64,000 nucleotides of DNA from Bacillota bacterium (GTDB taxonomy: Bacteria > Bacillota > SHA-98 > UBA4971). Below the pieces are notes generated by a model. The model saw only the letters and a list, made by a program, of their open reading frames with translations. It searched no databases and was not told where the DNA came from. The translations under genes were made by a program, and so were the position numbers. Numbering within the stretch: position 1 is the stretch's first letter; every line of letters starts with the position of its first letter. The stretch is from NCBI GenBank assembly GCA_024653485.1, contig JANLFY010000004.1:1-64000 (forward strand), written 5' to 3'. Positions 29,558 through 38,644 of the stretch are shown piece by piece.

Positions 29558-30620
29558 GCGACCGCTTCCACTAGTATCGTCCAAGATGCCCGCCGGGGAT
29601 GCAGGGGCAGGCGGCGAGAGGCTGTTTGCCCACGGCGATGCCGCGACGACGGGACGCCGAGTCACGCAGGCGGACAAACGAGGCGCGCAAGGCGGACCCG
29701 GCGGCCGGCTCAATGTCAGTCCGAGCACCAGGCGGGGTAGCCGTCGGATGCGCCTTGTTCGCAAGGCCATCACCCATTTGCTGGTGGTCATCGTAGGCCT
29801 CGCCATGTTTCTGCCATTCTACTGGATTCTGTCCGCGTCGGTGATGACGTACGAGGAGGTCACGGCCATACCTCCAAAGTGGATGCCGTCGACGCCTCAG
29901 TGGGGCAATTACGGCGCCGTCCTTCGGGACCCCAACGTGCCGCTGTTCAAGTACTTCAAGAACAGCTTCATCGTGTCTACGGCGGTCACCGCGGCGGTTC
30001 TCTTGACGAGCTCTCTGGCGGGGTATGCTCTCGCTAAGCTCAAGTTCCCAGGACGCGACGCCGTGTTCACTTTCACCCTCTCTACCATGATGTTCCCGGT
30101 GTTCCTGTTCCTGATACCCGTATACTACATCCTGAAACGCTTCCCGCTCCTCGGCGGGAATAACCTCTTCGGCATGGGAGGAACAGGGGCTCTTCAATCG
30201 TACGTGTCGCTCATCCTGCCGTTCGTTGTGAGCGCTTGGGGTATATTCCTGATGCGGCAGTTCATGATGACCATCCCTGACGAACTCATCGATGCTGCGA
30301 GGATAGATGGCGCCTCGGACCTCGGCATTTTCGGCAGGGTCATGATGCCGCTCGTCAAGCCCGCCCTGGCGACGCTGGCCATATTCACGTTCATCGGGCA
30401 ATGGAACTACTTCCTGTGGCCCATGATCGTTACCACGTCGGCCCCGCATCTCATGACTGTGCCAGTTGGCCTGAGGCTCATGGGCACGGCGTACAGCACG
30501 GCTGTCAACATGAACAAGCTCCTCGCGGCGACCGTATTGGCTATTGCCCCCTCGGTGTGCGTTTTCCTGGCGCTCCAACGCTACTACATCAAGGGATTCG
30601 TCTTGAGCGGGTTCAAGTGA
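29550..30620 (+). CDS. Sugar ABC transporter permease, MalG type, with N-terminal extension
   Basis: 356 residues. From about residue 67 it is an ordinary six-helix permease (AITHLLVVIVGLAMFLPFYWILSASVM; EAA loop ELIDAARIDGASDLGIFGRVMMPLVKPAL). The first 66 residues are hydrophilic, rich in Gly, Ala, Arg and Pro, unlike the family. ATG 29550 has a good GGAGGGG site 9 nt upstream, whereas the internal ATG 29748 has a poor one, so the extension is probably real. It overlaps the previous gene by 8 nt. Its partner ATPase is not in this operon. Confidence 0.9.
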   Translation: MSKRPLPLVSSKMPAGDAGAGGERLFAHGDAATTGRRVTQADKRGAQGGPGGRLNVSPSTRRGSRRMRLVRKAITHLLVVIVGLAMFLPFYWILSASVMTYEEVTAIPPKWMPSTPQWGNYGAVLRDPNVPLFKYFKNSFIVSTAVTAAVLLTSSLAGYALAKLKFPGRDAVFTFTLSTMMFPVFLFLIPVYYILKRFPLLGGNNLFGMGGTGALQSYVSLILPFVVSAWGIFLMRQFMMTIPDELIDAARIDGASDLGIFGRVMMPLVKPALATLAIFTFIGQWNYFLWPMIVTTSAPHLMTVPVGLRLMGTAYSTAVNMNKLLAATVLAIAPSVCVFLALQRYYIKGFVLSGFK

Positions 30621-30676
30621 ACCCACCGTGCGAACGAACTGGAGACCGTGTGACGAGGACGGGAGGAGGCACAGGG

Positions 30677-32923
30677 GTGAAGAGATGTTTTCCGATGGCT
30701 GTGTGGTACGGGGGCGGCCGCACGCGGGCGACCATGGTCAAGCATCCCGGACCACGTTCGGCCGAAGACTGGCGCCGTGACATCGCGAACATCAAGGAAT
30801 GCGGCTTCAACACGGTTAGGTGCTGGGTGGATTGGGCCGCGAGCGAACCGAGGCCGGGCGCGTACCGGTTTGACGCCCAGGAGCTCGTCATGGACCTCGC
30901 GCGCGAGGCGGGGCTTCAGGTCATCATCCAGCTCTACCTCGACTCCGCGCCCGATTGGCTTCTCGACGAGTTTCCAGACTCAGCATACGTGTCGCAGGGC
31001 GGGGATCGGATCATATCGCAAGGGTCACCGGGTTACTGCTACGATCACCCGGGCGTGCGAAGAAAGGCCGAGGAATTCATGACGGCTGTCGCTGCGCGTG
31101 TGAAGGACCGCGAGGAGTTCTTCGGATGGGATCTTTGGAGCGAGCCACACGTGGTGCAGTGGGCGTACTTCGATTACCTTCCACAGCCCGCCGTGTTCTG
31201 CTACTGCCATTACACGGTCAGGCGTTTCCGCGAGTGGCTGAAGGCCAAGTACGGCACGATAGAAGCCCTCAACGAAGCGTGGTACCGCACGTTCTCCAGC
31301 TGGGACGTGGTCGACGCCCCGCGCTTCATTTCACTCATGACGTACACTGACTTCATTGACTGGCAGGAGTTCATCCTCGACAAGATCGCTCAGGACCTGG
31401 CATGGCGGGCGAGGACGGTCAAGGCCGTCGACCCGGACCACATTGTCACGAGCCACTCCGACATTCCGTGCATCATGACCCTTCCTATGTTGGGCCAAGG
31501 GGCGCCAGACGATTGGCGGATGGCGAAGGTCGTGGACGTGTGGGGGACTTCCTTCTACCCAAAGCACGTGGGTGCGAAGGAAACCAACGATCCCTCGCTT
31601 CGGTCCGCGATGCTCTGCTCGACGCGCTCGGCGTGCTCCTCGGTTGGCAGCCCCTTCTGGCTGGGCGAGCTGCAGGGCGGCCACGGGTACGTGGGGTCGT
31701 TCGCTGTGAGCGCCACGGCGGAGGATGAGGCACAGTGGACGTGGCAGCCCATCAGCCATGGGGCGAAAGGATTGTGCTTCTATGCGTGGTACCCCATGAC
31801 ACGAGGATACGAATCGGCCGGCTTCGGCCTCGCGGAGCTCGACGGCACTCCGAGCGAGCGGGCTCGAGTTGCGGGGGCGGCGGGAAAGGTCGTAAGCGCG
31901 AACATGGAGCTCTTCCTCGACGCCATGCCTCCGAAAGCGGATGTAGCGATACTGTATAACGTCCTCGCCAACATCATGTGGACAGCCATGCGGGAGAAAT
32001 CCACGTACATCCCGTCGAGATCCTTGGCAGGCGCTTACCGGCCTCTCTTCGAGGAGAACATCCCCGCCGACTACGTCCACCTAGACGAGATCTCGCTAGG
32101 TGCCCTCGCGAGATACAAGGTGCTCTACATGCCGTTCTCCATCATGATCACCCGCGAGGCCGCTCAGAGGATCGCCGAGTTCGTATGGAACGGCGGAACG
32201 GTCGTGGCAGAAGCCCGCACGGGCTGGAACGACGAGGTGGGCGCGTGCGGAGAAGCCGTGCCTGGGTTCGGTCTCTCCGCGGTGTTCGGGTGCAAGGAGA
32301 TCGGCGCCCTAAAGGTGGATGACACGGTGAACCTCGTCGTGGCGGAGGGGGCAGCCGAGCGCGTTCCACACTTTCGATGCGGAGAGCGGATCATGGGATA
32401 CGGCATCAGGCAGGCGCTGGAGGTTACGGCACCTTCGGCGCGTGTCTTGGCCACGTTCGAGGACGGCGCGCCTGCTGTGGTTGCCAACACTTACGGCAAA
32501 GGGCTTGCCGTTCTGGCCGGCACCTACTTGAGCTTCGCCTACGAGGCTCGGCGACACGCCCCCACAGGCAGGTTCCTAGGGAGTTTCGCCGAGAACGCGG
32601 GAGTGTCGCGCCCCGTGATCGTGGAGTCCACCGCTCCCCGCGGGACCGTGGAGGCGCGGGTGCTGCAGTCGAAGCTCGGGACACGCGAAGAGGCGCACGT
32701 GCTCTTCGCCTTCAACCACGGTGATGACCCCCTGGACGCGCGGTTCTTCGTCGCGCTTGGCACTCCGGCCGACGCTCCAGGGGGCGACGGGGCGAGGCCC
32801 GTGTCAGCCGAGGATCTCTTCACCTCAAAGAGAGTCGATGTGAGAGCGCATGGCGGCCGTGCTGAACTAAGTAAAGAACTTGGCGGGGGTGAGATCTGGG
32901 TTGTCAAGATCTCGGTCGGGTGA
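30677..32923 (+). CDS. GH42-type beta-galactosidase-like glycoside hydrolase
   Basis: 748 residues. TIM-barrel catalytic domain: the acid/base is predicted as Glu156 in WDLWSEPH and the nucleophile as Glu331 in FWLGELQGG. Clan GH-A enzymes usually have Asn before the acid/base; here it is Ser155. A glutamine-amidotransferase-like trimerisation domain follows (ADVAILYN, KVLYMPFSIMITREAAQRIAEFVWNGG), then a C-terminal beta domain. No signal peptide, so it acts on imported sugar. GTG 30677 has GGGAGGAGG 7 nt upstream; the reading frame continues upstream through the permease gene but that part is not coding. The likely substrate is a beta-galactoside or related glycoside. Confidence 0.85.
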   Translation: MKRCFPMAVWYGGGRTRATMVKHPGPRSAEDWRRDIANIKECGFNTVRCWVDWAASEPRPGAYRFDAQELVMDLAREAGLQVIIQLYLDSAPDWLLDEFPDSAYVSQGGDRIISQGSPGYCYDHPGVRRKAEEFMTAVAARVKDREEFFGWDLWSEPHVVQWAYFDYLPQPAVFCYCHYTVRRFREWLKAKYGTIEALNEAWYRTFSSWDVVDAPRFISLMTYTDFIDWQEFILDKIAQDLAWRARTVKAVDPDHIVTSHSDIPCIMTLPMLGQGAPDDWRMAKVVDVWGTSFYPKHVGAKETNDPSLRSAMLCSTRSACSSVGSPFWLGELQGGHGYVGSFAVSATAEDEAQWTWQPISHGAKGLCFYAWYPMTRGYESAGFGLAELDGTPSERARVAGAAGKVVSANMELFLDAMPPKADVAILYNVLANIMWTAMREKSTYIPSRSLAGAYRPLFEENIPADYVHLDEISLGALARYKVLYMPFSIMITREAAQRIAEFVWNGGTVVAEARTGWNDEVGACGEAVPGFGLSAVFGCKEIGALKVDDTVNLVVAEGAAERVPHFRCGERIMGYGIRQALEVTAPSARVLATFEDGAPAVVANTYGKGLAVLAGTYLSFAYEARRHAPTGRFLGSFAENAGVSRPVIVESTAPRGTVEARVLQSKLGTREEAHVLFAFNHGDDPLDARFFVALGTPADAPGGDGARPVSAEDLFTSKRVDVRAHGGRAELSKELGGGEIWVVKISVG

Positions 32924-32942
32924 GACGGAGCGCAAGACGGAG

Positions 32943-33953
32943 ATGTCGCTCGAGACGGAGACTGCGCGCGGGCCGGGGACGGCGCGCAAGACAGCGGTGG
33001 GCGTTGACATCGGCGGCACCAAGGTTGCCTGCGGATTGGTCGACGATTCGGGCAAGGTCCTCGAGAGGCGCCGCGCCGCTATCGATTCAGGCGACGGCAC
33101 GGGAAAAGGACCCCTCAAACAGATAGCCGGGATGGTACGCGAGGTCGCGGGCGCGGCGCACAGCATGGGTGCTCAAGTGGCCAGTTGCGGTGTGGCGGTC
33201 CCCGCGGTCATCGATAGGCCGAGCGGCAAGGTGATCTGGGCGCCGAACATCGCCGGCTGGCGCGACTTTCCCCTCGGCGAGATGCTTCAGGAAGCGACGG
33301 GATTGCCGGTGCTATTGGACCACGACGGGCCTTGTGCGGTCTCGGGAGAACGGTGGATGGGCGCGGCACGAGGGTGCGACCACGTGGCGCTAGTCATCCT
33401 CGGTACCGGAGTGGGAGCCGGCTTCATCCTTGACGGTCGCGTGTACAGGGGTTCCCGAGGCATAGCGGGCGCTATGGGATGGTCGTGTCTAGAGCCAGGA
33501 GCTATCGACGATCCTGTCTTCCGCGAGAAGGGCTTCCTGGAGACCATGGCCGCAGGCCCCGGCATCGCCCGGCAACTGCGCCAAAGGATCGCGAGAGGGG
33601 AGAGGAGCATCGCGCTGGAGGTTGCGGGTGGCGACTTGCGTGCGGTCACCGCCGAGGTAGCATTCGAGTGTGCGGAAAGAGGGGACGAGACGGCTGGGCG
33701 GGTCATAGCGACCGTCGTGAATTACATCGGAATGGCCGTATCGAACCTGGTGAGCGCGCTGAACCCAGAAGTGGTTGTGCTGGGAGGCGGAGTTGGTCGC
33801 AGGCTGGGGCCGTACCTCGAGCAGATCCGCGCCGTCGTCGCTGCCACAGCCCAGCCCCAGGCTGCGAAGGCGATGAGAATCGTTTGCTCCGAGTTGGGTG
33901 ACGATGCGGGCGTGATAGGCGCCGCGAGGCTTGCCCTGGAGGCGTTCGGGTAG
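32943..33953 (+). CDS. Divergent ROK-family protein lacking zinc and sugar motifs
   Basis: 336 residues from ATG 32943. It keeps the ATP loop VDIGGTKVA and the catalytic Asp128 (LDHDGPCAV), but the ExGH sugar motif reads AMGW and the CxCGxxGCxE zinc motif is missing (WSCLEPGAIDDPVFREKGFLE instead, an unrelated stretch). Compare the complete ROK kinase at 23120. It may phosphorylate an unusual sugar or be catalytically weak. Start uncertain: TTG 32880 or GTG 32889 would overlap the GH42 gene; ATG 32943 has only a weak site. Likely cotranscribed with GH42. Confidence 0.8.
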   Translation: MSLETETARGPGTARKTAVGVDIGGTKVACGLVDDSGKVLERRRAAIDSGDGTGKGPLKQIAGMVREVAGAAHSMGAQVASCGVAVPAVIDRPSGKVIWAPNIAGWRDFPLGEMLQEATGLPVLLDHDGPCAVSGERWMGAARGCDHVALVILGTGVGAGFILDGRVYRGSRGIAGAMGWSCLEPGAIDDPVFREKGFLETMAAGPGIARQLRQRIARGERSIALEVAGGDLRAVTAEVAFECAERGDETAGRVIATVVNYIGMAVSNLVSALNPEVVVLGGGVGRRLGPYLEQIRAVVAATAQPQAAKAMRIVCSELGDDAGVIGAARLALEAFG

Positions 33954-34164
33954 GCGGTCTCCAGCGCGGGCTGGGCGCAAGAGGCGTCAGGGCGCGTTGT
34001 GGACGGGGGCGGGGCACGACGCACGCTTCGTCAGCGAATGGCATGCGCGGGATGGCATGCCCCATTCCAATTGAGCGGCGTGAGCGGCTCCGGCCGAGGA
34101 ACGGTCGGCTGTCCGCGGCCGTGCGGGCACTGAGAAACGTGGGTCTGCAAGACAGGAGGCAAAA

Positions 34165-34917
34165 ATGATGAGCGCGATCGCATACTTCGAAAGGATCCAA
34201 GAGATCGCTCACAGCATCAGAACGCACGAGATGCACAACATAGGGAAAGCTGCTGGACTGATGGCGGACTCCATCGGAAGCGGCCATCTCGTGCATCTCT
34301 TCGGGAGCGGGCACTCCGTCATCCCAGTCATGGATGTTTTCCCGCGCTACGGTAGTTTCGTGGGGTTTCATCCCTTGCTCGACCCCAGGCTCATGTGGTG
34401 CAACGTCGTGGGCCCTGGCGGCGCGAGAGAGCTTCTTTGGCTCGAGCGACAGGAGGGCTACGTTGCCACCTTCCTTCAAAGCTTCGAGTTTCACTCGCAG
34501 GACACTATGTGGGTCTTCTCCCATGGTGGGCTCAACGCTGCGCCGGTGGAGGCGGCTCTGTACGCGCGGGAGAGGGGCCTTCCCGTGGTGGCAGTTGTGT
34601 CTGGCGACAATCACAGGAAGGCGAGACCGACGCACTCTAGCGGCAAGAAACTCGGAGACCTGGCGGACGTGATGATCGACACCCACGTGCCGCTCGAGGA
34701 TGCGCTGGTACACGTGGACGGGCTCGACGTACCCGTGGCGGCCGGGTCCACCGTGGCTGCGGTGGCGATCTCGTGCGCGATCGTAGCGGAAGTCGCGAAG
34801 CTGCTCGCGGCGGCCGGGATCAAGCCTTCAACTTTCGTGTCCCCGAATGTGAGAGGCGTCGATGCGGACCACAACAAGGGAGTGTTTCAGGAGTACGAGA
34901 GACGAGTGCCAAGGTGA
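34165..34917 (+). CDS. SIS-domain protein (UPF0309-like)
   Basis: 250 residues. A single SIS fold: HLFGSGHSVIP is the phosphate-sugar loop, FSHGGLNAAPVEAALYARERGLPVVAVV the second. It resembles the UPF0309 / sugar-isomerase-domain proteins that accompany amino-sugar and ABC sugar operons. Reaction unknown; isomerisation or binding of a ketose/aldose phosphate is the family expectation. ATG 34165 has ACAGGAGG 6 nt upstream. Last gene of the second sugar locus, convergent with a glycosyltransferase. Confidence 0.8.
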   Translation: MMSAIAYFERIQEIAHSIRTHEMHNIGKAAGLMADSIGSGHLVHLFGSGHSVIPVMDVFPRYGSFVGFHPLLDPRLMWCNVVGPGGARELLWLERQEGYVATFLQSFEFHSQDTMWVFSHGGLNAAPVEAALYARERGLPVVAVVSGDNHRKARPTHSSGKKLGDLADVMIDTHVPLEDALVHVDGLDVPVAAGSTVAAVAISCAIVAEVAKLLAAAGIKPSTFVSPNVRGVDADHNKGVFQEYERRVPR

Positions 34918-34966
34918 GCGCGCTTTTCTCGTTCTCGCGGATTTCCTCGAAGCTGGAGAAGATGTG

Positions 34967-36193
34967 TCATGCCCGCCTGGGGGATCGCGTGACGCGCGGC
35001 CCGACGGACGCGCGGGCCAAGACTCGCCGGTACACCTCGAGAGTCCTGCGCGCCATCAAGTTCGCGGTGAACAAGGCTTCGAAGCGAGCGCGCCCCCGGG
35101 CGCCCATCTCGCGTCTCTGCTCAGGGCTGCGCACTAGAGCGATGATGGCTGAGGCCAGGGCGGCGTCGTCCCCCGGAGGCACGAGCAGACCCGTCTCGCC
35201 GTGGGCCACTGCCTCCGGGATGCCTCCGACAGTCGTGGCTATCACCGGCTTCGCCCTGGCCATGGCTTCGAGGATGGCTATGCCCAGTGCTTCCTGGAGC
35301 GAGGGAAGGACGAAGACGTCCATCGACTCCAGGGCGTCGCTTGGGTCCTCGAGGGCGCCGGTGAACGCGACTAGTTCGCCTACGCCCAGGTCGCCGGCGA
35401 GCCGCTCTAGATCCTGTCTCATCCGTCCGTCGCCCACCACAAGCAATCGCACGCCCGGGCACTCGCCACGGACGCGAGCGAAGGCGGACACGAGATGGGC
35501 TAGACCTTTCCTGCGCTCGAGCCGCGACACGGTTCCGACGACCACGACGTTTTCCCGCACGCTCAGGTGTCTTCTAAACTCCCGTCCGCCAGAACGCGCG
35601 GCGGTCGCAGGGGCGACGACGCCGTTGTGGATCACTGTGAGTCTATCCTTCCTGAAGCCGTGGCGCTGGGCGGCCCTCTTCTCCGCCTCTGAAACGCAGA
35701 TTACCTCCTCGATCAGGCGGTTGGCTATGGGCGCGGACACGATGTAGCTCGCCGCGTCAGGATAGCCGTGGATCGTGTGGACCAGAGGAATGCGTGGGCA
35801 CGCCAAGCGCGCCGCTACGGCGAGTTCAACTCCGGCATGGACGTGAACGAGACAGGGCTTGAACTCCTCCAATAGCTCCTTGAAAGCCGCATGGTGCACG
35901 CGCAGGGCATGCCGCATGCCGGGCCCTAGGTTCAGTGGGACTATGGTGCGGTAAGGCACGCCGAGATCGCGGAAAAGCCGGAGCGCGTTCCCTTCGGGCG
36001 CGAGGAGGCACGGGACCACGTCGCTTCGGAGCGAGCTCAACAAGGTGAGGAGGTGTTTCTCCGTCCCTCCGAGGTTGGCGAAAGGAAGCTCATAGAGGAC
36101 GGCGAGCCTGCCGAGCGAGTCGATGCGGTTTCCCTCCAGTGACCGTGGCTGTCGCGGGGCTGCCCAGCCCCGGGGCCGGGGAGCCTCGTCCAC
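34967..36193 (-). CDS. Glycosyltransferase family 4
   Basis: 408 residues. GT-B fold: N-terminal acceptor domain with ELPFANLGGTEKHLLTLL, and C-terminal donor domain with VGTVSRLERRKGLAHLVSAF, LLVVGDGRMRQDLERLA and the E-x7-E motif in SLQEALGIAILEAMA, then VGGIPEAV. A retaining enzyme transferring a nucleotide-activated sugar, probably to a lipid-linked or surface glycan. The GTG start at 36193 has AAAGGCGG directly before it, so the true start may be a little downstream; homology begins at RLAVLYELPFANLGGTE. It stands apart from the main polysaccharide cluster but on the same strand. Confidence 0.88.
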   Translation of the reverse strand: MDEAPRPRGWAAPRQPRSLEGNRIDSLGRLAVLYELPFANLGGTEKHLLTLLSSLRSDVVPCLLAPEGNALRLFRDLGVPYRTIVPLNLGPGMRHALRVHHAAFKELLEEFKPCLVHVHAGVELAVAARLACPRIPLVHTIHGYPDAASYIVSAPIANRLIEEVICVSEAEKRAAQRHGFRKDRLTVIHNGVVAPATAARSGGREFRRHLSVRENVVVVGTVSRLERRKGLAHLVSAFARVRGECPGVRLLVVGDGRMRQDLERLAGDLGVGELVAFTGALEDPSDALESMDVFVLPSLQEALGIAILEAMARAKPVIATTVGGIPEAVAHGETGLLVPPGDDAALASAIIALVRSPEQRREMGARGRARFEALFTANLMARRTLEVYRRVLARASVGPRVTRSPRRA

Positions 36194-36450
36194 CCGCCTT
36201 TGTTCACATCACATTCTACAGCACGCAAACCAGGTCCTGCAATCGTGCGCTCGGTTGCCGGGCCTCAAGAGTATCTCGGCTCTCTCGGATGCATGAGTGA
36301 CATCCTGTGTCGCGCGGTCACCCGAGACGCGACGCAGATCCGCCCATGGTCTCGGGGGGATTTCAAGACGCCGCATTTGCGTTAGAATATAAGTAAGGGA
36401 AGGGCAAAGGGCCGCTTCTTCATGCCGGTGCTCGGGAGGGTCTTGACGGG

Positions 36451-37029
36451 ATGATAAGCCGAGCCAAGAAGCTCGAGGCGCTCCAGAACTTCACGATGAT
36501 GGTCGGAGGCGATCCGGCGTTCGCGTACCTCATGGGGTTTCTCACCGGTCAAGTGGACCGGGTCCACTTCGTGCAAAACCCCGCGGGCGCCGACATCGCC
36601 GTCAGGCTATCGCAGGGAAGGCTCACCGTCTGGCCTGCCGAGCCCTTCAGAGCGACGGTGGGCGGAGTGATCGTTCCCAATCCCATGGCGTTCGTCGCGG
36701 CCGCGAGCAACAGCGATAGGCAGATCTGCGTCTCGCTGAACTTCGAGCGCCAGGACGAGGCCTCATGGTACCAGGAGGTGCTCCTGCCCGACGTCTCCCA
36801 CGTGAAAGGCCCCTCAGAGGCCGCCGAGGAGGAGGCGAGGGTGTTGCGTGCGGAGATGGACCGGGCTCTTGACATATACTCAGAGTGCAAGCGGCTGCTC
36901 GAGAAGGATGAAGGGAGCCGCAAAGAAGAGCTGGATTACTACATGAGGCTTGCACAGGAACAGCTGAGGCAGCTCAGCAGCAAGCTCGAGGAAGTGAACG
37001 CCGAGCTCCGCAGGTTGGGCGGCGAGTGA
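36451..37029 (+). CDS. Uncharacterised protein with C-terminal coiled coil
   Basis: 192 residues, no signal peptide or membrane helix. The first 110 residues form a compact alpha/beta segment (AKKLEALQNFTMMVGGDPAFAYLMGFL, GGVIVPNPMAFVAAASN). The last 75 residues are charged and heptad-like (EAAEEEARVLRAEMDRALDIYSECKRLLEK ... QLSSKLEEVNAELRRL), a predicted coiled coil. I do not recognise the family. ATG 36451 has GGGAGGG about 10 nt upstream and a possible -10 TATAAG at about 36389. It stands alone between a divergent glycosyltransferase and a hydrolase. Confidence 0.7.
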   Translation: MISRAKKLEALQNFTMMVGGDPAFAYLMGFLTGQVDRVHFVQNPAGADIAVRLSQGRLTVWPAEPFRATVGGVIVPNPMAFVAAASNSDRQICVSLNFERQDEASWYQEVLLPDVSHVKGPSEAAEEEARVLRAEMDRALDIYSECKRLLEKDEGSRKEELDYYMRLAQEQLRQLSSKLEEVNAELRRLGGE

Positions 37030-37257
37030 GCCTCCGCACGGCGCGGGAAACGCGCTGGTCAGTCTTTTGTGAGATCCCGCCGTGTTGAGAGGCGGAGGAG
37101 CCCTACGGTCATCGCGAAGCGCGGTGCGCGCTGCGAGGCGCTGCGGGGAGACGCCGGTGCCTCGCGAGGCCCTGAGCAAGAAGGGACGAGGGGATTTCTG
37201 GCGAACTTGTCGATGGGGTAGGCCGGGGCGCGAGAGGGAAGACGGGGGAGGATTCCG

Positions 37258-38124
37258 GTGGAGGCAAGCGAGACGGGGTTCGTGAACGGGACCGGCGGCG
37301 TGAAGCTCTTCTATCAGTGCTGGCTGCCTGATGGAGCGGTCCCCAAGGCGGCGATTGTGATCACGCATGGGGGCGCCGAGCACTCAGGGCGGTACCAGAG
37401 CGTGGTCGAGCACCTCTTGCCGCGTGGTTTCGCCATTTGGGGACTTGATAACAGGGGCCACGGTAGGTCTGAAGGCAGACGCGGACACGTGGACCGCTAC
37501 GACCAACTCGTGGATGACCTGGCTTCATTCTGCGAGTTCGTCCGCGAGAGGACGCCAGCAACGGCGCGGCTGTTCCTGCTGGGTCACAGCATAGGAGGGC
37601 TCACGGCTCTTTCGTACGCCGTAAAACACGGAACGCAGGACTCGTGTCCTGTGGAAGGCCTGATAGTGTCGGGACCGTGTCTGGCCCTGTCGATGAAGGT
37701 GCCGTGGCTCAAAGAGACGCTCGGCCGTGCCGTTGAGCGCGTGTTTCCGACGGTGACGGTGGACGCGGGGATCCCCGCTCAAGCCATATCTCGAGATCCC
37801 GAGGTGGTGGCCGCCTATGTCGGCGACCCCTTGCGGAACCCCCGCATCACGCTACGTTTCTACATCGAGCTGACGAGGCAGATGACCAAAATCATGGCTG
37901 CTGCGCCGTTCGTGCAGTTGCCGTGCCTCATCCTTCAGGGAGGCAGGGACGGAATAGTGTCTCCGTATGCGGCGAGGCGCTTCTACTCGGCCATGACGTG
38001 CCGCGACAGGGAGATCCGCGTGTACCCCGAGAGCTTTCACGAGGTCCTGAATGACGTAAACAAGGCAGAGGTGCTGGCAGACGTGACTGACTGGCTCGCG
38101 CGGCACTCGGCATCAAGGTGGTAG
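37258..38124 (+). CDS. Alpha/beta hydrolase, lysophospholipase/monoacylglycerol lipase-like
   Basis: 288 residues. Serine hydrolase of the Hydrolase_4 group: oxyanion region VITHGGAEHSGRY, GLDNRGHGRSEGRRG, nucleophile elbow GHSIGG, acid Asp in LQGGRDGIVSP and His in PESFHEVLND. The order and spacing match bacterial monoacylglycerol lipases. No signal peptide, so cytosolic or membrane-associated. GTG 37258 has GGGGGAGG about 7 nt upstream. The next gene starts 3 nt after its stop, so the two form an operon. Confidence 0.88.
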   Translation: MEASETGFVNGTGGVKLFYQCWLPDGAVPKAAIVITHGGAEHSGRYQSVVEHLLPRGFAIWGLDNRGHGRSEGRRGHVDRYDQLVDDLASFCEFVRERTPATARLFLLGHSIGGLTALSYAVKHGTQDSCPVEGLIVSGPCLALSMKVPWLKETLGRAVERVFPTVTVDAGIPAQAISRDPEVVAAYVGDPLRNPRITLRFYIELTRQMTKIMAAAPFVQLPCLILQGGRDGIVSPYAARRFYSAMTCRDREIRVYPESFHEVLNDVNKAEVLADVTDWLARHSASRW

Positions 38125-38127
38125 TTC

Positions 38128-38610
38128 GTGGCTGTCGTTGGAATGGCCCTGGCAGTCCTCCTCTTCATGTTGGGGCTTGCTGGGACCGTGTTGCCCGTCC
38201 TCCCAGGCGCTCCACTACTATGGCTCGGGATGCTCGTGTACGGGCTGTTCACGGGTTTTGCCGAACTGACCGTGGGGTTCTACGTGTGGCAGGGTGTCGC
38301 GGTCGTGCTGACCCTCGTCATAGACTACGTTGCCACTGCGTACGGGACGAAACGATATGGCGGGTCCGCAGCCGCCATCTACGGAAGCGTCGCCGGAATC
38401 GTGACCGGTCCGTTCATCCTCGGCCCGCTCGGTCTGGTCGTGGGGCCGTTCGCGGGAGCTCTCATAGGCGAACTCGCCACTGGAAAGCGAGCCGAAGCGG
38501 CGTTCAGGGCGGCTTTTGGGACCCTGATAGGCCTGCTTGGCGGGACTGTTCTCAAGGTCGCGGTGGAGATCGGGATGATCGTGGGGTTTTTCTGGGCCAT
38601 CCTGAGCTGA
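38128..38610 (+). CDS. DUF456 family membrane protein
   Basis: 160 residues, four to five hydrophobic helices. The opening LAVLLFMLGLAGTVLPVLPGAPLLWLGMLVYGL and the Gly-rich GSVAGIVTGPFILGPLGLVVGPFAGALIGEL are typical of the DUF456 family. Function unknown in the family. GTG start just after the hydrolase stop. Convergent with the polysaccharide cluster, whose last gene ends 35 nt away. Confidence 0.85.
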   Translation: MAVVGMALAVLLFMLGLAGTVLPVLPGAPLLWLGMLVYGLFTGFAELTVGFYVWQGVAVVLTLVIDYVATAYGTKRYGGSAAAIYGSVAGIVTGPFILGPLGLVVGPFAGALIGELATGKRAEAAFRAAFGTLIGLLGGTVLKVAVEIGMIVGFFWAILS

Positions 38611-38644
38611 CCCAGCTCGAAGGTGGACCAGATCTACCGCAGAA

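Noticed and set aside
34773-35747. Plus-strand frame opposite the GT4 glycosyltransferase
   Set aside because: Ser/Arg-rich translation with no family; the minus strand shows all GT4 motifs.
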